From positions 7,914,501-7,978,500 of the forward strand of contig CM055907.1 in assembly GCA_029582155.1 (NCBI GenBank): a DNA stretch of 64,000 nt. The letters are read 5' to 3'. Positions within the stretch are counted from its first letter, which is position 1, and the number at the start of each line of letters is the position of its first letter. The notes below the pieces were generated by a model that saw only the letters and a program-made list of their open reading frames with translations, was not told the DNA's origin and made no database searches. This DNA is from Panopea generosa. Taxonomy: Eukaryota > Mollusca > Bivalvia > Adapedonta > Hiatellidae. The position numbers were made by a program, and so were the translations under genes. Of the stretch, positions 34,253 to 47,531 are shown piece by piece.

Positions 34253-34900
34253 TGGTTAAAGAAGGGTGATGACTATTTTTGCTTCTTAATATGGGAAACA
34301 GTTGTTATATCATTCAGTATATACATATGTATAAACATCTACTGGTGAGAATAGATACATTTGCATGGGAAAAGATGTGTCACTTGATGATAACTTGATG
34401 AATGTTTAATTTACCAAGTATATGACAGATAGACAATTGTGTTGATTATATGTATATTTGATCTATATCATGTAGATAGACCATCTTTTTCTTAGTACAT
34501 GTGAGTGCTACCTTACTAGTATATTGTATTTTACTTTTGTATTTTCGCACAAACTTAATAAATGGGATATTACAGTTATAATATGACATAAATTTTTATT
34601 GCGATTTCGACTGTACTTCAGTGCACGGGAACCCGTATTAAACCAAATGGAGATTTGTCTAATATGCGTTTGAGAACGTTCGCTCTTATAACAGGTATAT
34701 TGCAAAATGTGCATGTTATTTTATGTTTTCTAAGATTCTTTAAACCTATTATTTGTAATTCATAAGTCACAGTATATTAGATGGTTCACCAGAATGGCAT
34801 GTTAATAAAATATTTTAGGGCCATAGTAATATCAATATTACGAATAAAAAAAGCAACAACAACGTTATTCTGTAATATTCAATGTGATATGATAATAAAC

Positions 34901-35130
34901 GCAGTGGTTGTCTTGGGATAGACCCTTCGCCTCTCATACAGATATTCGTTGGTTCATCTTCGGTCGGGAAATACAAAATATTTTAAAACTTGTACTAGAG
35001 GATTCCCTTACTTGGCGCTCAGCATTTAGAGGATTGTTCTGGGTCTAGTCAGCCAGGTGTCAATATAATTTGACTGGAGTGGGCATCATAACATGTGTCT
35101 GCGTCATGATATTCCGATGTGGCAGCACTT
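34901..35130 (+). mobile_element. SINE, bivalve tRNA-derived family with conserved core
   Basis: A decayed tRNA-like head (GTGGTTGTCTTGGGATAGAC, then TTGGTTCATCTTCGGTCGGG in B-box position) is followed by a body I recognise from bivalve SINEs: GGCGCTCAGCATTTAGAGGA, CTGGGTCTAGTCAGCCAGGT, GTCAATATAATTTGACTGGA and GATATTCCGATGTGGCAGCA. The terminal GCACT(ATAAA) end is truncated or mutated. It lies in the unpaired centre of the palindrome. Confidence 0.75.
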
Positions 35131-38059
35131 AGAATATTGTCTCAAATATACACCAGTGCGGTATAACTGAAATTTTGTCGAAATCGACGCTAATCACAGA
35201 AAGAACATATGTATCCTAAATCCTACGATGACATACAACATAGCTAAAATAATATTCAATTACCTGTGTAACAATCTAATATCGATATCATTGATGAGAG
35301 GATATTAAGTGACTATATAATTCAGATCAGTACGCAATGAATACAGCATGTTCTAATAAGCCAAATACTTAAATTAAACGACCATGCAATTGTGTAAACC
35401 ATTTTTACATAAATATGTATAACAATCACATCAATTTGGTACAATTAGTCGACAGTTTGAAAATAACAGCTTCAACACTTTTGAAAACACCGAATGACAA
35501 GTTAGTCTCTTTACTAATGAAAAAGCAAAAATGTCACACCATAAAAGGACGTTACGTAATATAGTATTTAAGAACCGGGCCATTATTATTGTAAAAGTTG
35601 CAAACAACTTTCTGTAAATCGCACACAAATTAAGGAAATGTTTATAGATATTAAAATTGTGTTCGGTTACCATGATTTAACTATAAATTAAAATTAAAAA
35701 AAAATTCCTGTGTGGAAACAGAATAACTTAAATATGAAGAAGAAAAATTACAAGAAACAAACCAATTAAGATGATTGTATGGTTTGCGCCATACTTCTCA
35801 TTTTAGACTGTGTCATATGTTACGCGTTTATTTTGTTGAGACAAGACAATTACACGACAATAATGAATCATTTAATCATATCTTTGAAACAGTTAAATTC
35901 CCATATTTATCATTGTATTCATATTAAACTGAGCTTTACAATATAGCGTTACTTTGATAACAGTTTGTATTGTTAAAGTTATGTATATTGTGTTTAGAAT
36001 TGTACATGTTTTTTTATTTTACATTGGTCGAGAAAAAATCCATTATTATTATTTGTACTAGAAGGTTCCTTTGTCTGCCAATTATTGAAATGAAGTTGAA
36101 TATTTCGTTGCTTTTTCGTCACCAATGACCCGCAAACTAACTGAAATGCTATTGTTCTAGTATACCCCAGTCTCGGATATGCGAATCAGGTATGGAAGCA
36201 GAGGATTCTATGCCTGTCAATAATTCATAGGATTTTACCGCTTACTTACCAGTGATATCATTATGCAACTGAGCAATCAGCGTGGTCAAATATCACTACA
36301 ATGTGACGGACCGCAGCGGTGACATATAGGTTCGTTCTACAGTCAACTGCTGTGTTGCGGTAGGGAGTGAGTCCATATTTTAATCATGTAGTGTTATTGT
36401 CATTAATAATAATCCTAATGACGAAATCATTATTGAAATACATTTACACACATATTCTAAAACGTTAAAGATAGCTAACAATAGTTTGATAATGTAGCTC
36501 TGAAATTCACTCGCCGTTCCTTTATCATTCCAGTATGTATAACCACACATAAACAAACTCATTTAAGCGAAGTTTGCTAACAAATCCTGTTTGTGTTCCA
36601 TGGCAACAATAGGGATTCTTTTAAACTATATTTAGTAATTATTGTCAAACATATAAAGTAAAAACATAGACAAATAAGGATATCAAATTATCTAAGTCAT
36701 ATCAAAGTAATTGTATCTAAATCATAAATAATATTGCCGCTACAGTGTATGTCCTCTATACAGCATGCATTAAGAAATTAGTTATTAACTTAACGCTTCA
36801 ATAATCTCGATAGTAATCATTATGAAATAGCATCCACTTTCTGTTGGTCTACTTTATCATTTCTTTCAGTAAAACTATTATCTTGTTTTTAATGTATTGA
36901 GCATTGTTTCAATGGCGTAAGTATGCATTGTAGCAGACAATCAGTCCCATATAGCCTGTGGTCTCTGTTGAATTCCGTCATCAGCTATCTGATACCCGTA
37001 TCATAATAGAGTATAGTTCCAATCAAGATTGGAATGTTTTTCAACATGGTCATCAGTGTTTTTGATATATAGAAATGGGTTGATTGGTTATATGCTTTTT
37101 GTAAGCATTTAAAACCATTGCCACCGCGCATTCATACATTGAAAAGGCATGTGTAGTCAGAATTTATGATCTTGTGGGAAATACCATACAGATATTCGAA
37201 TGGTGTTTATCCGCCACTCGAATATTAGTCTTGTTGGGAACTAAATTCATACAAGCTAGATGGCATTTTGCTTAATCCCACTTTTAAGAATATTTTTTAA
37301 TAATAAATTGTAAATTGTATGTGTCATGTACAGTTATTGGATAAAGTATAGTTCGACCCAAGTAAATTAGATGCTCGACTGAGTATAGTCTCGCATAAAG
37401 AAATTTGAGCAATGATATTTGAGCACCTCGATTGACATGACAATTTAGTAAGCGTTGAATTGTGTGACATCAGGGACTTTAATAGACTAGGATATTGCTA
37501 GTTTGGAGGAAAAACGTTTATTTACACGTCTTGTGTTATTGTGTTACGGTGAGGGAAGGAACATGATTATGTGTACCTGTTAATCAGGTTTAACCCAACC
37601 CTATAGTAGATCCCGCGAGCTGTGTATGTACTTACTTCTACGATCCCGTCTCACAGCTATCGCATGTTCATACTTTAGCATGCTTGATTGCCAAAATATT
37701 GAACCATTGCTGATTAAAACAGGGATTTAGCCGTGATTATGTCATATTTACGTGGATTCAGATGTACTGGAGAGAAGAAAGTGATTATATTGGCAATTAC
37801 GACACTATAGAAAATAATTAACTGCTCAAATACATAATGACAGCCATTACAGTATCCATTATTTAATTTGTGTGTTTAATGATAATTATTTAAATTACTT
37901 GGCGTTTGTTTTCACAAACATAATATATTTCGAACTTGACACTCAACAATTGTAAATGTCATCTGTTCGTGTAATTGAATTTTTCTTCGTTTTCCTATTG
38001 TATACGATGCATAGTTATATCTCGAGATCAAACTATCATTCTTTTTTCGCTATTGCACC

Positions 38060-38280
38060 TAAGCCCGATTTCAATCGATTTCAGGTACGTAGCATATTTT
38101 ATTTCCCACACATTGTGTTTTCCGCAATTGTTTCTTATCACTGTTTTGTGATACTAGTAGTTGGCTTTTTTACGTGGCTTTTATGTTTGTTGTTATTTTC
38201 ATATGTTCCTTTCCTGTCTATTTCATGTAATACATCTACAAGAAATACCCCTGGTTTATTTTTGTATTAAACAGCTCTTC
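38060..38280 (+). repeat. Duplicated segment paired with 28,185-28,400
   Basis: See the partner at 28,185-28,400. The plus-strand frame is rich in Phe, Leu and Val (two possible membrane segments) but has no clear start, splice sites or family resemblance. Confidence 0.5.
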
Positions 38281-38284
38281 ATGT

Positions 38285-40200
38285 ATATACATATACATGC
38301 AAAAATTCAAGTGTATAATTATGTTATAAATTTCAGATATTGCAAAACAACAAAATATGTGTATATATATTTCAAATATATTCGATTATTCCTATACTCA
38401 ACAATTTCATTATATTTTAATGTATTTTAGCCCAAAACGAGAAAATTATACCTCAAGTCTAGAACTATAGGCCCTGAATAACCCATTGGTGTCCTACTAG
38501 CAGATCGACTGTTTTCTATATCGACGGTACTACATACACCTATCTCTAGGCTTCCTGTAAAAATAGTCTTCGGCTATTAAACAGAAACTGGTCTCCTTCT
38601 TTGCAAGGATGTTTACTTCATGGATAACTCCGACAACACCATGAATTACCCCCGACTACAACATGAATTACCTCCGACTACACCATGAGCTTTCGACTAA
38701 GTGATTAACTACGTTACATAATCTGTGTAAGTATAATTGCCAAATTCGAATATAAGAAATTCAAAGCATGCCATGTCAATGGTTTAAGTTGAAAATCGGT
38801 TGAATAGTATGTAAACATCTTTACTTCTTTATTATATTTGTTTAAGAGTAATAAGATGGGGCAAAAAGGTTCTTTGAAGTTAATTTGAAGATTACGTCTA
38901 TGAATCTTATAAATTTAAATCAATCTTTAATATACAACAATTTCTTGTTGAACCAATATTTTTTTGCGGAATTACATTGGATGTCGGAAATCTGGTCTTG
39001 CAATTTATAATTGTCTGCTATAGTGTTATTGATGTAAACATAAATCTTCTCAAACCTTATACCAACAAATGACATGCAGCGAATGTTAAATATGAACACA
39101 TGCTTGTGTAATAATTCTATCTCAACATTAGCTGTGAAATGTTAACAATAATCTAAGTATTCAGACTCGGTCTTACAAAAATGCAACGTTTTAATAAGGC
39201 AGAACGACATTTCTAATGAGATATAAGATATGTGATATATTGCAATCACTGTCTGACGGTATCACGTTGGACATTTTATTATACTTAAAATATATTAGAT
39301 ACCAGTAGCCTGCTACCGGACGATGCAGAGGATATTGTAAATTAGCTCCTGTGTTTTGGAAAGTATTAAGAGACGAGTGGATCGATTTGTTAACTGAATC
39401 AACAAAGAGCTGTTTGAAAAGTCAAATGATCGTCTAAAAATTTGCATTTACGAACTGGAATAATTCTATGAAAAGGTTATAAAAAACTTTAATCATAAAT
39501 CGAACACATATTATATGATATCTGACTGGTCAGTAGTGAATTGATAGACGTATTTTGTGTTTTGGGTATCATTTTTGTTTTCTTTTTGTTAAAATGTTAA
39601 AGAAAAGCTAGGTATTTTCAATTTAACATCAAGAATGTACTTATGAGTACCATAGTGTACCATTGTGTACTAATTCTTGTAATGAATTTTGTTGGCTACA
39701 TAACTGTCTCCTGAAGTACACACACTCTCAAGTTCTCTGGAACACCGATTTGATTCAATATTGTCTAATTTATATCTGGTTGTTTTGGGGGTTTTAATCA
39801 TGAATCCAATTCAATTTGAAAACTGCTTGATCTCGTGCTATGATAGTTGAGTGTTACTGTAAATTTTATTAATCATTATGAACAGATTTTGCAGTTGCGT
39901 TCAATGCTTCAAGAGAAGCCTTTTTGAAAATATTTATATCATTTCGTATTTTAAATGCAAAAATGTAAAACAAATATCATAAATAAAACAATATAAAAGT
40001 TGTTTTTTACACATGTTATAAATACTTTTGCTATTTGTGTATGTTTATATAAAACAAATACGACTTTTGTAAAAATTCAAATTAGAATCAACATCTTTCT
40101 TGTTCTTTGCTGTTCTTTCATTACTTTGTCAAATTTTCTCTGCATTTTGGTAATATGGTACGATGTGCATGTTACTTGGGATTATAGGTTGAATGCACTC
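38285..40200. other. Intergenic, nothing recognised
   Basis: AT-rich. 39,185-39,290 loosely resembles 41,878-41,965 and 17,500-17,640. No gene or RNA was seen. Confidence 0.35.
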
Positions 40201-40202
40201 AT

Positions 40203-40540
40203 AAACTTGCTAGATATTGCTAATCGTGCTTGAATACATATTTCATGGCAAAGTTTCAAATAATATGACTAAGATTTTTGTAAAGGCTGACATTAGCAAG
40301 ACCTCTTCGTCACGCAGGCGCAATTACAAAGGTATTAAAGCTTCATATTTACGTTGAATCAGTTTTATCATTATAGTCATGTGCTAGCTGGGGTACTAAA
40401 TTTCGTATTTTACTGCTAACACCTAACAATTACTGACGTAATCGGTCTATAATAGATATCATCTGCCCGCGCTTTGTGCTGGAATGAAGACGCTACAATG
40501 TCTGGAAGTTTGATAGATTTATATTGAACTCTTTAAGAAG
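40203..40540 (+). repeat. Dispersed repeat F, copy 3
   Basis: Near full-length match to the reverse complement of 18,368-18,720 and partial match to 9381-9642. The conserved CTCTTCGTCACGCAGGCGCA part is CpG-containing and unusual for this AT-rich background. Confidence 0.8.
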
Positions 40541-40544
40541 CGTC

Positions 40545-41690
40545 TTTAAATGCATTGGTGTATTAGAATATGAATATTACAAACACGTTTCACACACGAA
40601 ACTCTATTAAACAAACTGCTGCTTAGTTTCCTAATTATTTTTGAATGATATACATGTACGAGTTACTTTTAACTATACGCACAATACAGTATAATAACTT
40701 GCGTCTATGTACTATGAAGTTCATCATCAGACTTATTTTCTACTGGGGATTAATACCACTTCACTAGGCACAGATCGGGCTCATAGCCTGTTTTACAATA
40801 AATGAAGATCTGCATTAAATAAACACGAAGCCTCACACATACAGAAAATGAGACGTCAGTAGTAGCCGTAATGGAAAAGCGTTTACTTCAGTTACGGAAA
40901 CACCCGATGTCCTCTTTTCCGTGTCGTCATAACGACAACGGTCATAACATACAACGTATGCATGTTACACTATATGCAAAGGGTTTGTTAATAAACATTG
41001 CAATACTCTCATGTGCAGCGTAAACACGCTAATAGTTTCAGAAAATTGATTTTTTCGAAGTTTGGTAGGTTGGGTGGATACTTAAAGATTTTCATGTCAG
41101 TTTTTGCATATTTTAAGTTAACGTCACACTTTAATAATACAGCAATATTACAGTATTTCAATGACTCTGCAAATAATGAGAGAGTTAAGGTTTAAACACA
41201 AAAAGTGCTGCAAGGAATACAATATTTGAATTGAATAGGCACTATTCGCTACTCAAACAATTTTTTCAGACACTTAGATGACATAAGAAAATACTATAGT
41301 CACAATTTACTATCATGGAAGTACCTATATGTTGAAATTTGTATGACTTATTTGAAAAACAAATTACATAAAGCAAAAGGTAGTGGCATTTATTAACAAT
41401 TTGTTGCCACTCGCGGATGTATTTGATTTAGCAGAAGCAAGAAACGGAAAAGAAGAAAATAAAAATAAACGTCAAAGTCGCTAAATGTATACCCTCATCA
41501 AAAGTACAAAAATAAGAAAAAAGCAATACTTAACATAATTTGGCTAGTATAATAATACCATAGAAACCGGGATTATATTAATAACTTATATTATTAAACG
41601 CCTTAGAGCAATTAATCTATTTCCAGAGAAAAAAATAACGCAAATGTCTTAAAGTCTTCAGCCTAATCAGAAACGACACGTCATAAGTGA
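40545..41690. other. Intergenic, nothing recognised
   Basis: AT-rich; no supported feature. A short GC-richer patch at 40,850-40,950 contains GAGACGTCAG and several CpGs but no exon. Confidence 0.35.
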
Positions 41691-41694
41691 ACAC

Positions 41695-41970
41695 TCGCTT
41701 TCCAAACAGCGTTTGTAGTAAACTAATAAATTGCTTTTTCATTTATTGTGTCAGAATGTATTTGCACACCAGACGTTATGCGTTAAACATTATTTATGGA
41801 GACAAGGCGTTTAATGAATGTTTGACGCTTTTCTCCTTTGGGAATTCCAAGTCTTGTACTTGATAATAATATCAATTAGGCAAAACGACATTTCTAACAC
41901 ATTAACGACCAGATGCACTGCACCCATATAAAACGCATCACTGTCAATCTCATGTTATACTTAAACTCTT
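41695..41970 (+). repeat. Duplicated segment paired with 28,485-28,655
   Basis: The first 170 bp match 28,485-28,655 in the same orientation. The last 90 bp (GGCAAAACGACATTTCTAAC, then CATCACTGTC) match 39,200-39,290. Confidence 0.5.
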
Positions 41971-42046
41971 AGGTATGTGTAGCTGACAGGTTGACACGCG
42001 GACGATGTACGAAGTATTTTTAAACAGCTGAGAAAACATTCGATGG

Positions 42047-42324
42047 TTGAATAATGATTGAACATCTAGCGTCATTTTATGCCATCGAAGGCTAACAGAC
42101 GATTAGTTAGCCTAACCACTGTTTTCTGGGATCCTAAAAGGCACACTCCATCTCCGCAAGTAACTGATTACTTTCCCACTTGGATCAGCGGTAAGATACT
42201 CGTGATAATGTGACGCAATGCTGTATGTTAATTATCACGGAGATTGTGGCTGGGCGTGGATTAACACACACGACCCTGTATTGGTAGTCAGACGCGCAAC
42301 CGACTGAGATAATGGGCCTGGCTC
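42047..42324 (-). mobile_element. tRNA-derived SINE, same family as 2035-2319
   Basis: Read on the minus strand it has the tRNA-like head (A-box region at about 42,300, B-box region at about 42,260), the CTCCGTGATAATT body element, a CACTTGCGGAGATGGAGTGT element, and AAACAGTGGTTAGGCTAACT plus ATCGTCTGTTAGCC near the tail. Diverged from the 2035 copy at many positions. Confidence 0.85.
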
Positions 42325-42599
42325 TAAAAACGTTCGAAACCCTTCCAGCAAACTTAAGACAGTATTTAATGATAGTAACTAAGATATATCATTCTAACCA
42401 AATGGGTTAGATGGTAGGTCAAATCTATAAGGACGTGTTACTATATGATGTGTATATTGTGTGTAAGAAGCAGAACAATGTCTTGACATAGAAAATAGTT
42501 TCATACACATTTTTATAAACATTACACATATTTTGAACTTGTCAATATTTGTAGCTTCGGTCGCTAAGGATTTATAACTAGTTAGTTATGTAACGAGTA

Positions 42600-42905
42600 T
42601 TGCTTGTTAGATTATAAACAAACTGAAATCAATCTCAAGAAAGAAAAATACAGGAAACAAAGCATTTGAGATAAGTTTTAAATAAGCTGGTTATAAAAAG
42701 ATTTCTTATTTGAGAGTGTACCATATCATATGATAAACTATTTTCTGAAAAATAAATCTTATTTATTACATTTTTCCATATTTACACCAGTATTGCATTA
42801 ACGAAGATGGTTATAAAATAATCTCATTTGAGAATTTACCATATCTTATGATAATTGTTTTCTGTAAAAAATATCTTATCTATTACATTTTTCCATTTTT
42901 ACACC
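42600..42905 (-). repeat. Fragments of the A-type block, minus strand
   Basis: The reverse complement contains CTTAAATAACTTATCTCAAA and ATTTATCATATG-type elements similar to block A 3780-3900 and D 33,200-33,300. A stretch of about 120 bp (GGTTATAAAA...CTCATTTGAGA...ATATCATATGATAA) is itself duplicated at about 42,680 and 42,810. Confidence 0.35.
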
Positions 42906-43274
42906 TGTATTGCATTGACATTGACGATATCTCATTTAAATGATAGCAGTTTTGTAAATTGATGAAATTGTATTTTTGGCATTGTGGTTGTTGTTGGTTT
43001 TGTTGTTTTCTCAAATCTTGAGTACAATTTTGATTTTAGTGTTTAAATAACTTAAACAAAACTGCTTCCGGTGTACCAACTATTGCAATTGCACTCATTA
43101 TTTATCACCGCAAACCAGCTTAAATGTTGGTACTTTGACGAAGTTTTTTGGTTCTTATGGAAAGGTTACATATATATTTAATGTAAATAAAACACAAATA
43201 AGCAACTTTGTATATATGGGGCTTTGGAAATACATGTTCAATTTATAATGGGTCGCTTAATAAAATGATCTTCT

Positions 43275-43430
43275 ATTGTTAAGTGGAGTACCGCGGTAGT
43301 TTGACCTCTCACCGTGGAGGTCATGATTTGGAGCCCAACTCCGCAGATACATCTTATGTGAGAAAGTATTGCCAGTTATTTGCGGAAGGACGGGAGTTTG
43401 GTAGTTTACTCGGTTTCATGCAAATTTACC
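43275..43430 (+). mobile_element. SINE-like fragment (mollusc type)
   Basis: A tRNA-like start (GTACCGCGGTAGTTTGACCT, then CACCGTGGAGGTCATGATTT) is followed by TTATGTGAGAAAGTATTGCC, AGTTATTTGCGGAAGGACGG and GGTAGTTTACTCGG. This resembles a widespread mollusc SINE body with 'CCGAAGGACGGTGGTTTACT'. Decayed. Confidence 0.5.
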
Positions 43431-43856
43431 TGTAATTTTTATCCTTTTCATATAATGACTGCTCTATATATGACTTATACATCGTTGTTTTCTAGTTAGC
43501 TTCAGTTCCGTTAGAACATTGACTTTATCAAACAAGTTATAATAAGTATGTTTGTATGTTTTTTTATGCATTTCACATACTGCGAAATTTGCATATGTCT
43601 ATGAACAACTAGAACAACATGGGTAAATCAAAACATAATGAAATATACATGTGCCGTATTAATTGATATTAGTTTAAAAAAAAACCGATGGGTAAAACAT
43701 TGTGTAACAAACTAAGATTTCCACATTTATTATGGTGTACATATTTAAAATTCGTTGAGAAATAATATTAAAAATAGTAAATAATCGATCTCAATTTGAG
43801 TTGTTTTTAGATGTTCGTTCAACAATACAACACAAAAAAGTATAATTTAATGTATA

Positions 43857-44034
43857 CAGTCAAACCTGTCTTAAGCAGCCAGACAAGGGAAGGAGCAAAA
43901 CTGACCTTTTAAGGAAGGTTGTTGCTTAATGCAGGTTAATTTGCTCTAAAAGCATAAACATTGGAAAAAGCATATGTGGCTAAGTAAGACAAGTGGTTGT
44001 TTAAAAGAGGTGACCTCTTTCACAGGTTTGACTG
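43857..44034. mobile_element. 178-bp MITE with TA target site
   Basis: Begins CAGTCAAACCTGT and ends ACAGGTTTGACTG, perfect inverted termini of 13 bp, with TA on each side (43,855-43,856 and 44,035-44,036). It has no coding capacity. The TA duplication and size fit a Tc1/mariner-type non-autonomous element. Confidence 0.85.
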
Positions 44035-44039
44035 TAGAA

Positions 44040-45335
44040 TGTTTTAAAACAAATTAGTTAGTATTTTATACATACATTATGGCATACTTAAATCGCATAA
44101 ACAGTAGTACATAGAAAGTGAAACAGTTATAGAGAAACATCCACAGAACCAACACACGCATTAGTATTATCATATAAAAATCTCTGCATAACAAATATTA
44201 TAAAAGCATATAAATCAACGATATCTCATAGCATGTATTATAACCAGAAATTAGCATATTGTGCGAGAAATCATCTGTCATCCGTCCAATATCGAGGGAG
44301 ATAAATCTCATAATGTTGACAACATTATTAGAGTTATCTTTATTGTCTTAGATAACCATAGTGATAGACCATCTGAAATGGATTAACGAACATAGTTTAT
44401 GGAGACGCAGTCAAACGTTCATAGCATAAAAAGCGTTAGTTTAAAGTAAATGTATGCTTTAATTATAAAAATTGTGACAATTGTAGAGGTATAAGATTAG
44501 ATTCTTACAGTAATACTCTTTGCCGATTTCGATCTAACTAATCTAAGGATTAAAATGACAATATAGATAAAATGCAACATCCGGGCACTACTAGTGGCAG
44601 AAATCATCATTTGCATGGGTCTATATCGGAGAAAAGTCAAGCTCTATCCACAATTAACTAACTTTGTCTTTTTTTTCTTTTCTTGCAGTTAACACTCATC
44701 TGTAAATGAATATTAACAAAAGATAAAAATAACATTACATTAGTTTTAAAGTCAGCAATACAGCAAAATCTAATGTCATTCTAAACATATGAGCCTTAGA
44801 TTAAATGATGTCGTACTGTACTTGTAGATTATATAGATGCTGAAATTGTATAAAAAAATATTAAATAGATTATGCTTTTTTATAGAACATCTTTAAATTA
44901 TAGTCTAAGTGTAACGCTAACATTGTCTATTAAAAATGAGTCTTATTGGAATGGAATATTAATCCAATGCTCATTAAAATCAAACTAATTAATATAGTTT
45001 TGCGTTTGTTTAACAAACATTTTATCGCGTCAGGACTTGTGCTAAGTCGCTACAAAACTGTATGGCCTGAGAAATTAATCTACGTACACAAAATGAAGAA
45101 AACACAAAGGCGTGTTATATTTATATTTGTATGTTCGAGGCATCCAGGACAAAAACGGACCTAGATGGTTTTATTCATTTGGAACAGTCAATGAAGGATT
45201 CTGACGGGTAATATCCGAGTTGGTTATTTACACATCTGTAACAAACATCTGTAACAAACATTTTTACAGAATGAGTAAACTATTGACAGATTTCTTTGAC
45301 ACTTTATGAATATATTTCATATGTGTTGTTGTCGT
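44040..45335. other. Intergenic, nothing recognised
   Basis: AT-rich. A strong-looking polypyrimidine tract plus CAG at about 44,665-44,690 resembles a splice acceptor, but all three frames close within about 25 bases downstream. Confidence 0.35.
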
Positions 45336-45339
45336 TTTG

Positions 45340-45487
<148 letters not shown>

Positions 45488-46168
45488 TTGATGCAGTATT
45501 CAGGATACATACACACACACACATATATATATATATAATAAGACAATTTTGAAAACCAAAACTTGGTTAAACAATATCGTTAATACTAAAATCTGTTTTG
45601 ATTATTTGACAACATATGATAATATGTAACGATTTTAAAAAGCGTAATATTTTGTAACCGTTTCAACTTCCGCATATAATTTCTACATGTTCAATATGGC
45701 ATTGGTGTAATTGTTATTTTCTGGTGTTGCTGCTGATGTTTTAGTTGTTAACATTGCAGTAACGGTTGTTAAGTATTTTGGTTATAAATATATTACAATT
45801 TTATACGAAATTTTATACCTGAATTTCATGAGATTGGCTGTGGCTTTTGATGTTGGTTTTGATATTGTTTAAGCAGCAGTATTTCTTTTAACAGCAGATA
45901 GTGCTGCTGTTGTTTTTGCTGATGTTGGTGCTACTTTTGTTATTGCTAGCAATCCAGATGATGTTTGTTCTTTGTTCTTTCTTATTTATGAAGGTTTTGA
46001 CACTGTGTATTGTTATTGTTTTTATTTTCGTCAGATTCTTATTCCCTATATCTTTGAAGTATTTAGCAACAGCGTACAGGCTCATATCCAAGTCCTCACT
46101 GGTGATACTTTGGCTATCCAGAAACCTTTGAGGAGGAATGTTGAATGCATTTAATAGAACAATGATGT

Positions 46169-46553
<385 letters not shown>

Positions 46554-46554
46554 T

Positions 46555-47180
46555 ATAAAAGAGAGAATCGCTTATACATATAGCATAAACATTATAAAAG
46601 TATCAGAAGTTGTCATAACGTGTTTTATGAAAAGAAGTTAATTAAATAAATGTGTGTGCTAAGTTTTCCTTAAAATTTCATTTTTGTCAGATTTTATATA
46701 TACACGTATGTGCCACAGTGCAAACCATAGACCTATCTAGTACATACTTATGCTTCATTGGTTTTGTGTAGCATTGTTGGCTATTCCATAACGCTTTGAA
46801 ATTAATTTCACCACCATAAGTATAATGTAAGATTGTCATTGAGCGACAATGTATTTCTCTGAACCTGCGCTAGCTTATGTCGCAGAGTGGTTAGAAATTA
46901 TACGCACATTGATCTTCCCACGCGGAATCTATTAAACATCGTCTGCAAGCGTGACTGTCGATAACAGGGAGCACCATTCTGCAAAATATTTCTAATTATT
47001 ATTCCGGACATTGAAAACGTTCAATCCGACAATAGCTTTGAACTGGTGATTTGCCAAACTATGGAAATAGACATTATTTCACGCTGTCAGATACTGAAAT
47101 TGGCATAATTGGACGTGTTTATCCATTTTCCGCTATTCATTCCCGCGCAGTTATGATCAAATATAGAGAGGTAATGAATA
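46555..47180. other. Upstream region of the 47.5-kb gene
   Basis: Less repetitive than its surroundings. A 65-codon frame beginning at 47,051 runs into the promoter elements and is not supported as coding. Confidence 0.35.
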
Positions 47181-47186
47181 CTCCAG

Positions 47187-47220
47187 CCAATGACGTAATC
47201 GCAATGAAATCGGGGCGGCG
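47187..47220 (+). promoter_or_regulatory. Promoter elements: CCAAT, CRE-like, GC box
   Basis: CCAAT (47,187-47,191) overlaps TGACGTAA (47,191-47,198, CRE-like), followed by GGGGCGGCG (47,212-47,220, Sp1-type). The CpG content here is raised. The cluster sits about 115 bp upstream of a splice donor and about 310 bp upstream of the coding start, a normal arrangement for a small animal gene. The transcription start is inferred at about 47,240-47,260. Confidence 0.5.
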
Positions 47221-47334
47221 CTATTGTTCGCACATGTTCACTGTATAGCAGATATGTAGGAAGTATTTCTGATAAGAACGCTGTAGATAAAACAAACTTT
47301 TCAAACATTTGAAGTTGTTTAGAACTTGATTTAG

Positions 47335-47509
47335 GTAAAAGAAAGATAAAGGAAACTTATCATAATACTTTGAAATATAACATAAATAGAAACGGAATTA
47401 TCAATTATATATCATTATTATTTTAAACTTACATTATTTAAATTCATTGCACAACACAGGTGTTCTTTTATACTTTTGTCGTTGACTTGATTCAAAACTG
47501 TTTTTTTAG
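47335..47509 (+). other. Putative intron 1 in the 5' UTR
   Basis: Starts GTAAAA and ends CTGTTTTTTTAG. 175 bp, AT-rich. Supports splicing of a non-coding first exon onto the signal-peptide exon. Confidence 0.45.
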
Positions 47510-47531
47510 GATCGGAAGAGAAACAGGCGTA

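Larger units (their letters stand above)
30640..38050. repeat. Diverged palindrome of about 7.4 kb (blocks D and D')
   Basis: The left arm (about 30,640-33,400) and the reverse complement of the right arm (about 35,750-38,050) match in order. 30,700-31,060 pairs with 37,680-38,030. 31,560-31,985 pairs with 36,780-37,150. 32,960-33,300 pairs with 35,765-36,110. The centre of symmetry is near 34.4-34.5 kb. Both arms belong to the A/B/C/E block family (for example the inverted core at 30,961-31,015). Identity is estimated at 65-80 percent with indels. The unpaired centre of about 2.3 kb holds a core copy (34,114-34,252) and a SINE. Confidence 0.7.

Noticed and set aside
44660-44700. Splice acceptor of a terminal exon
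   Set aside because: Strong polypyrimidine-CAG, but every frame stops within about 25 bases and no upstream donor or exon fits it.
47051-47248. 65-codon protein upstream of the signal-peptide exon
   Set aside because: It overlaps the CCAAT/CRE/GC-box cluster, has no recognisable motif and ends before the inferred transcription start.
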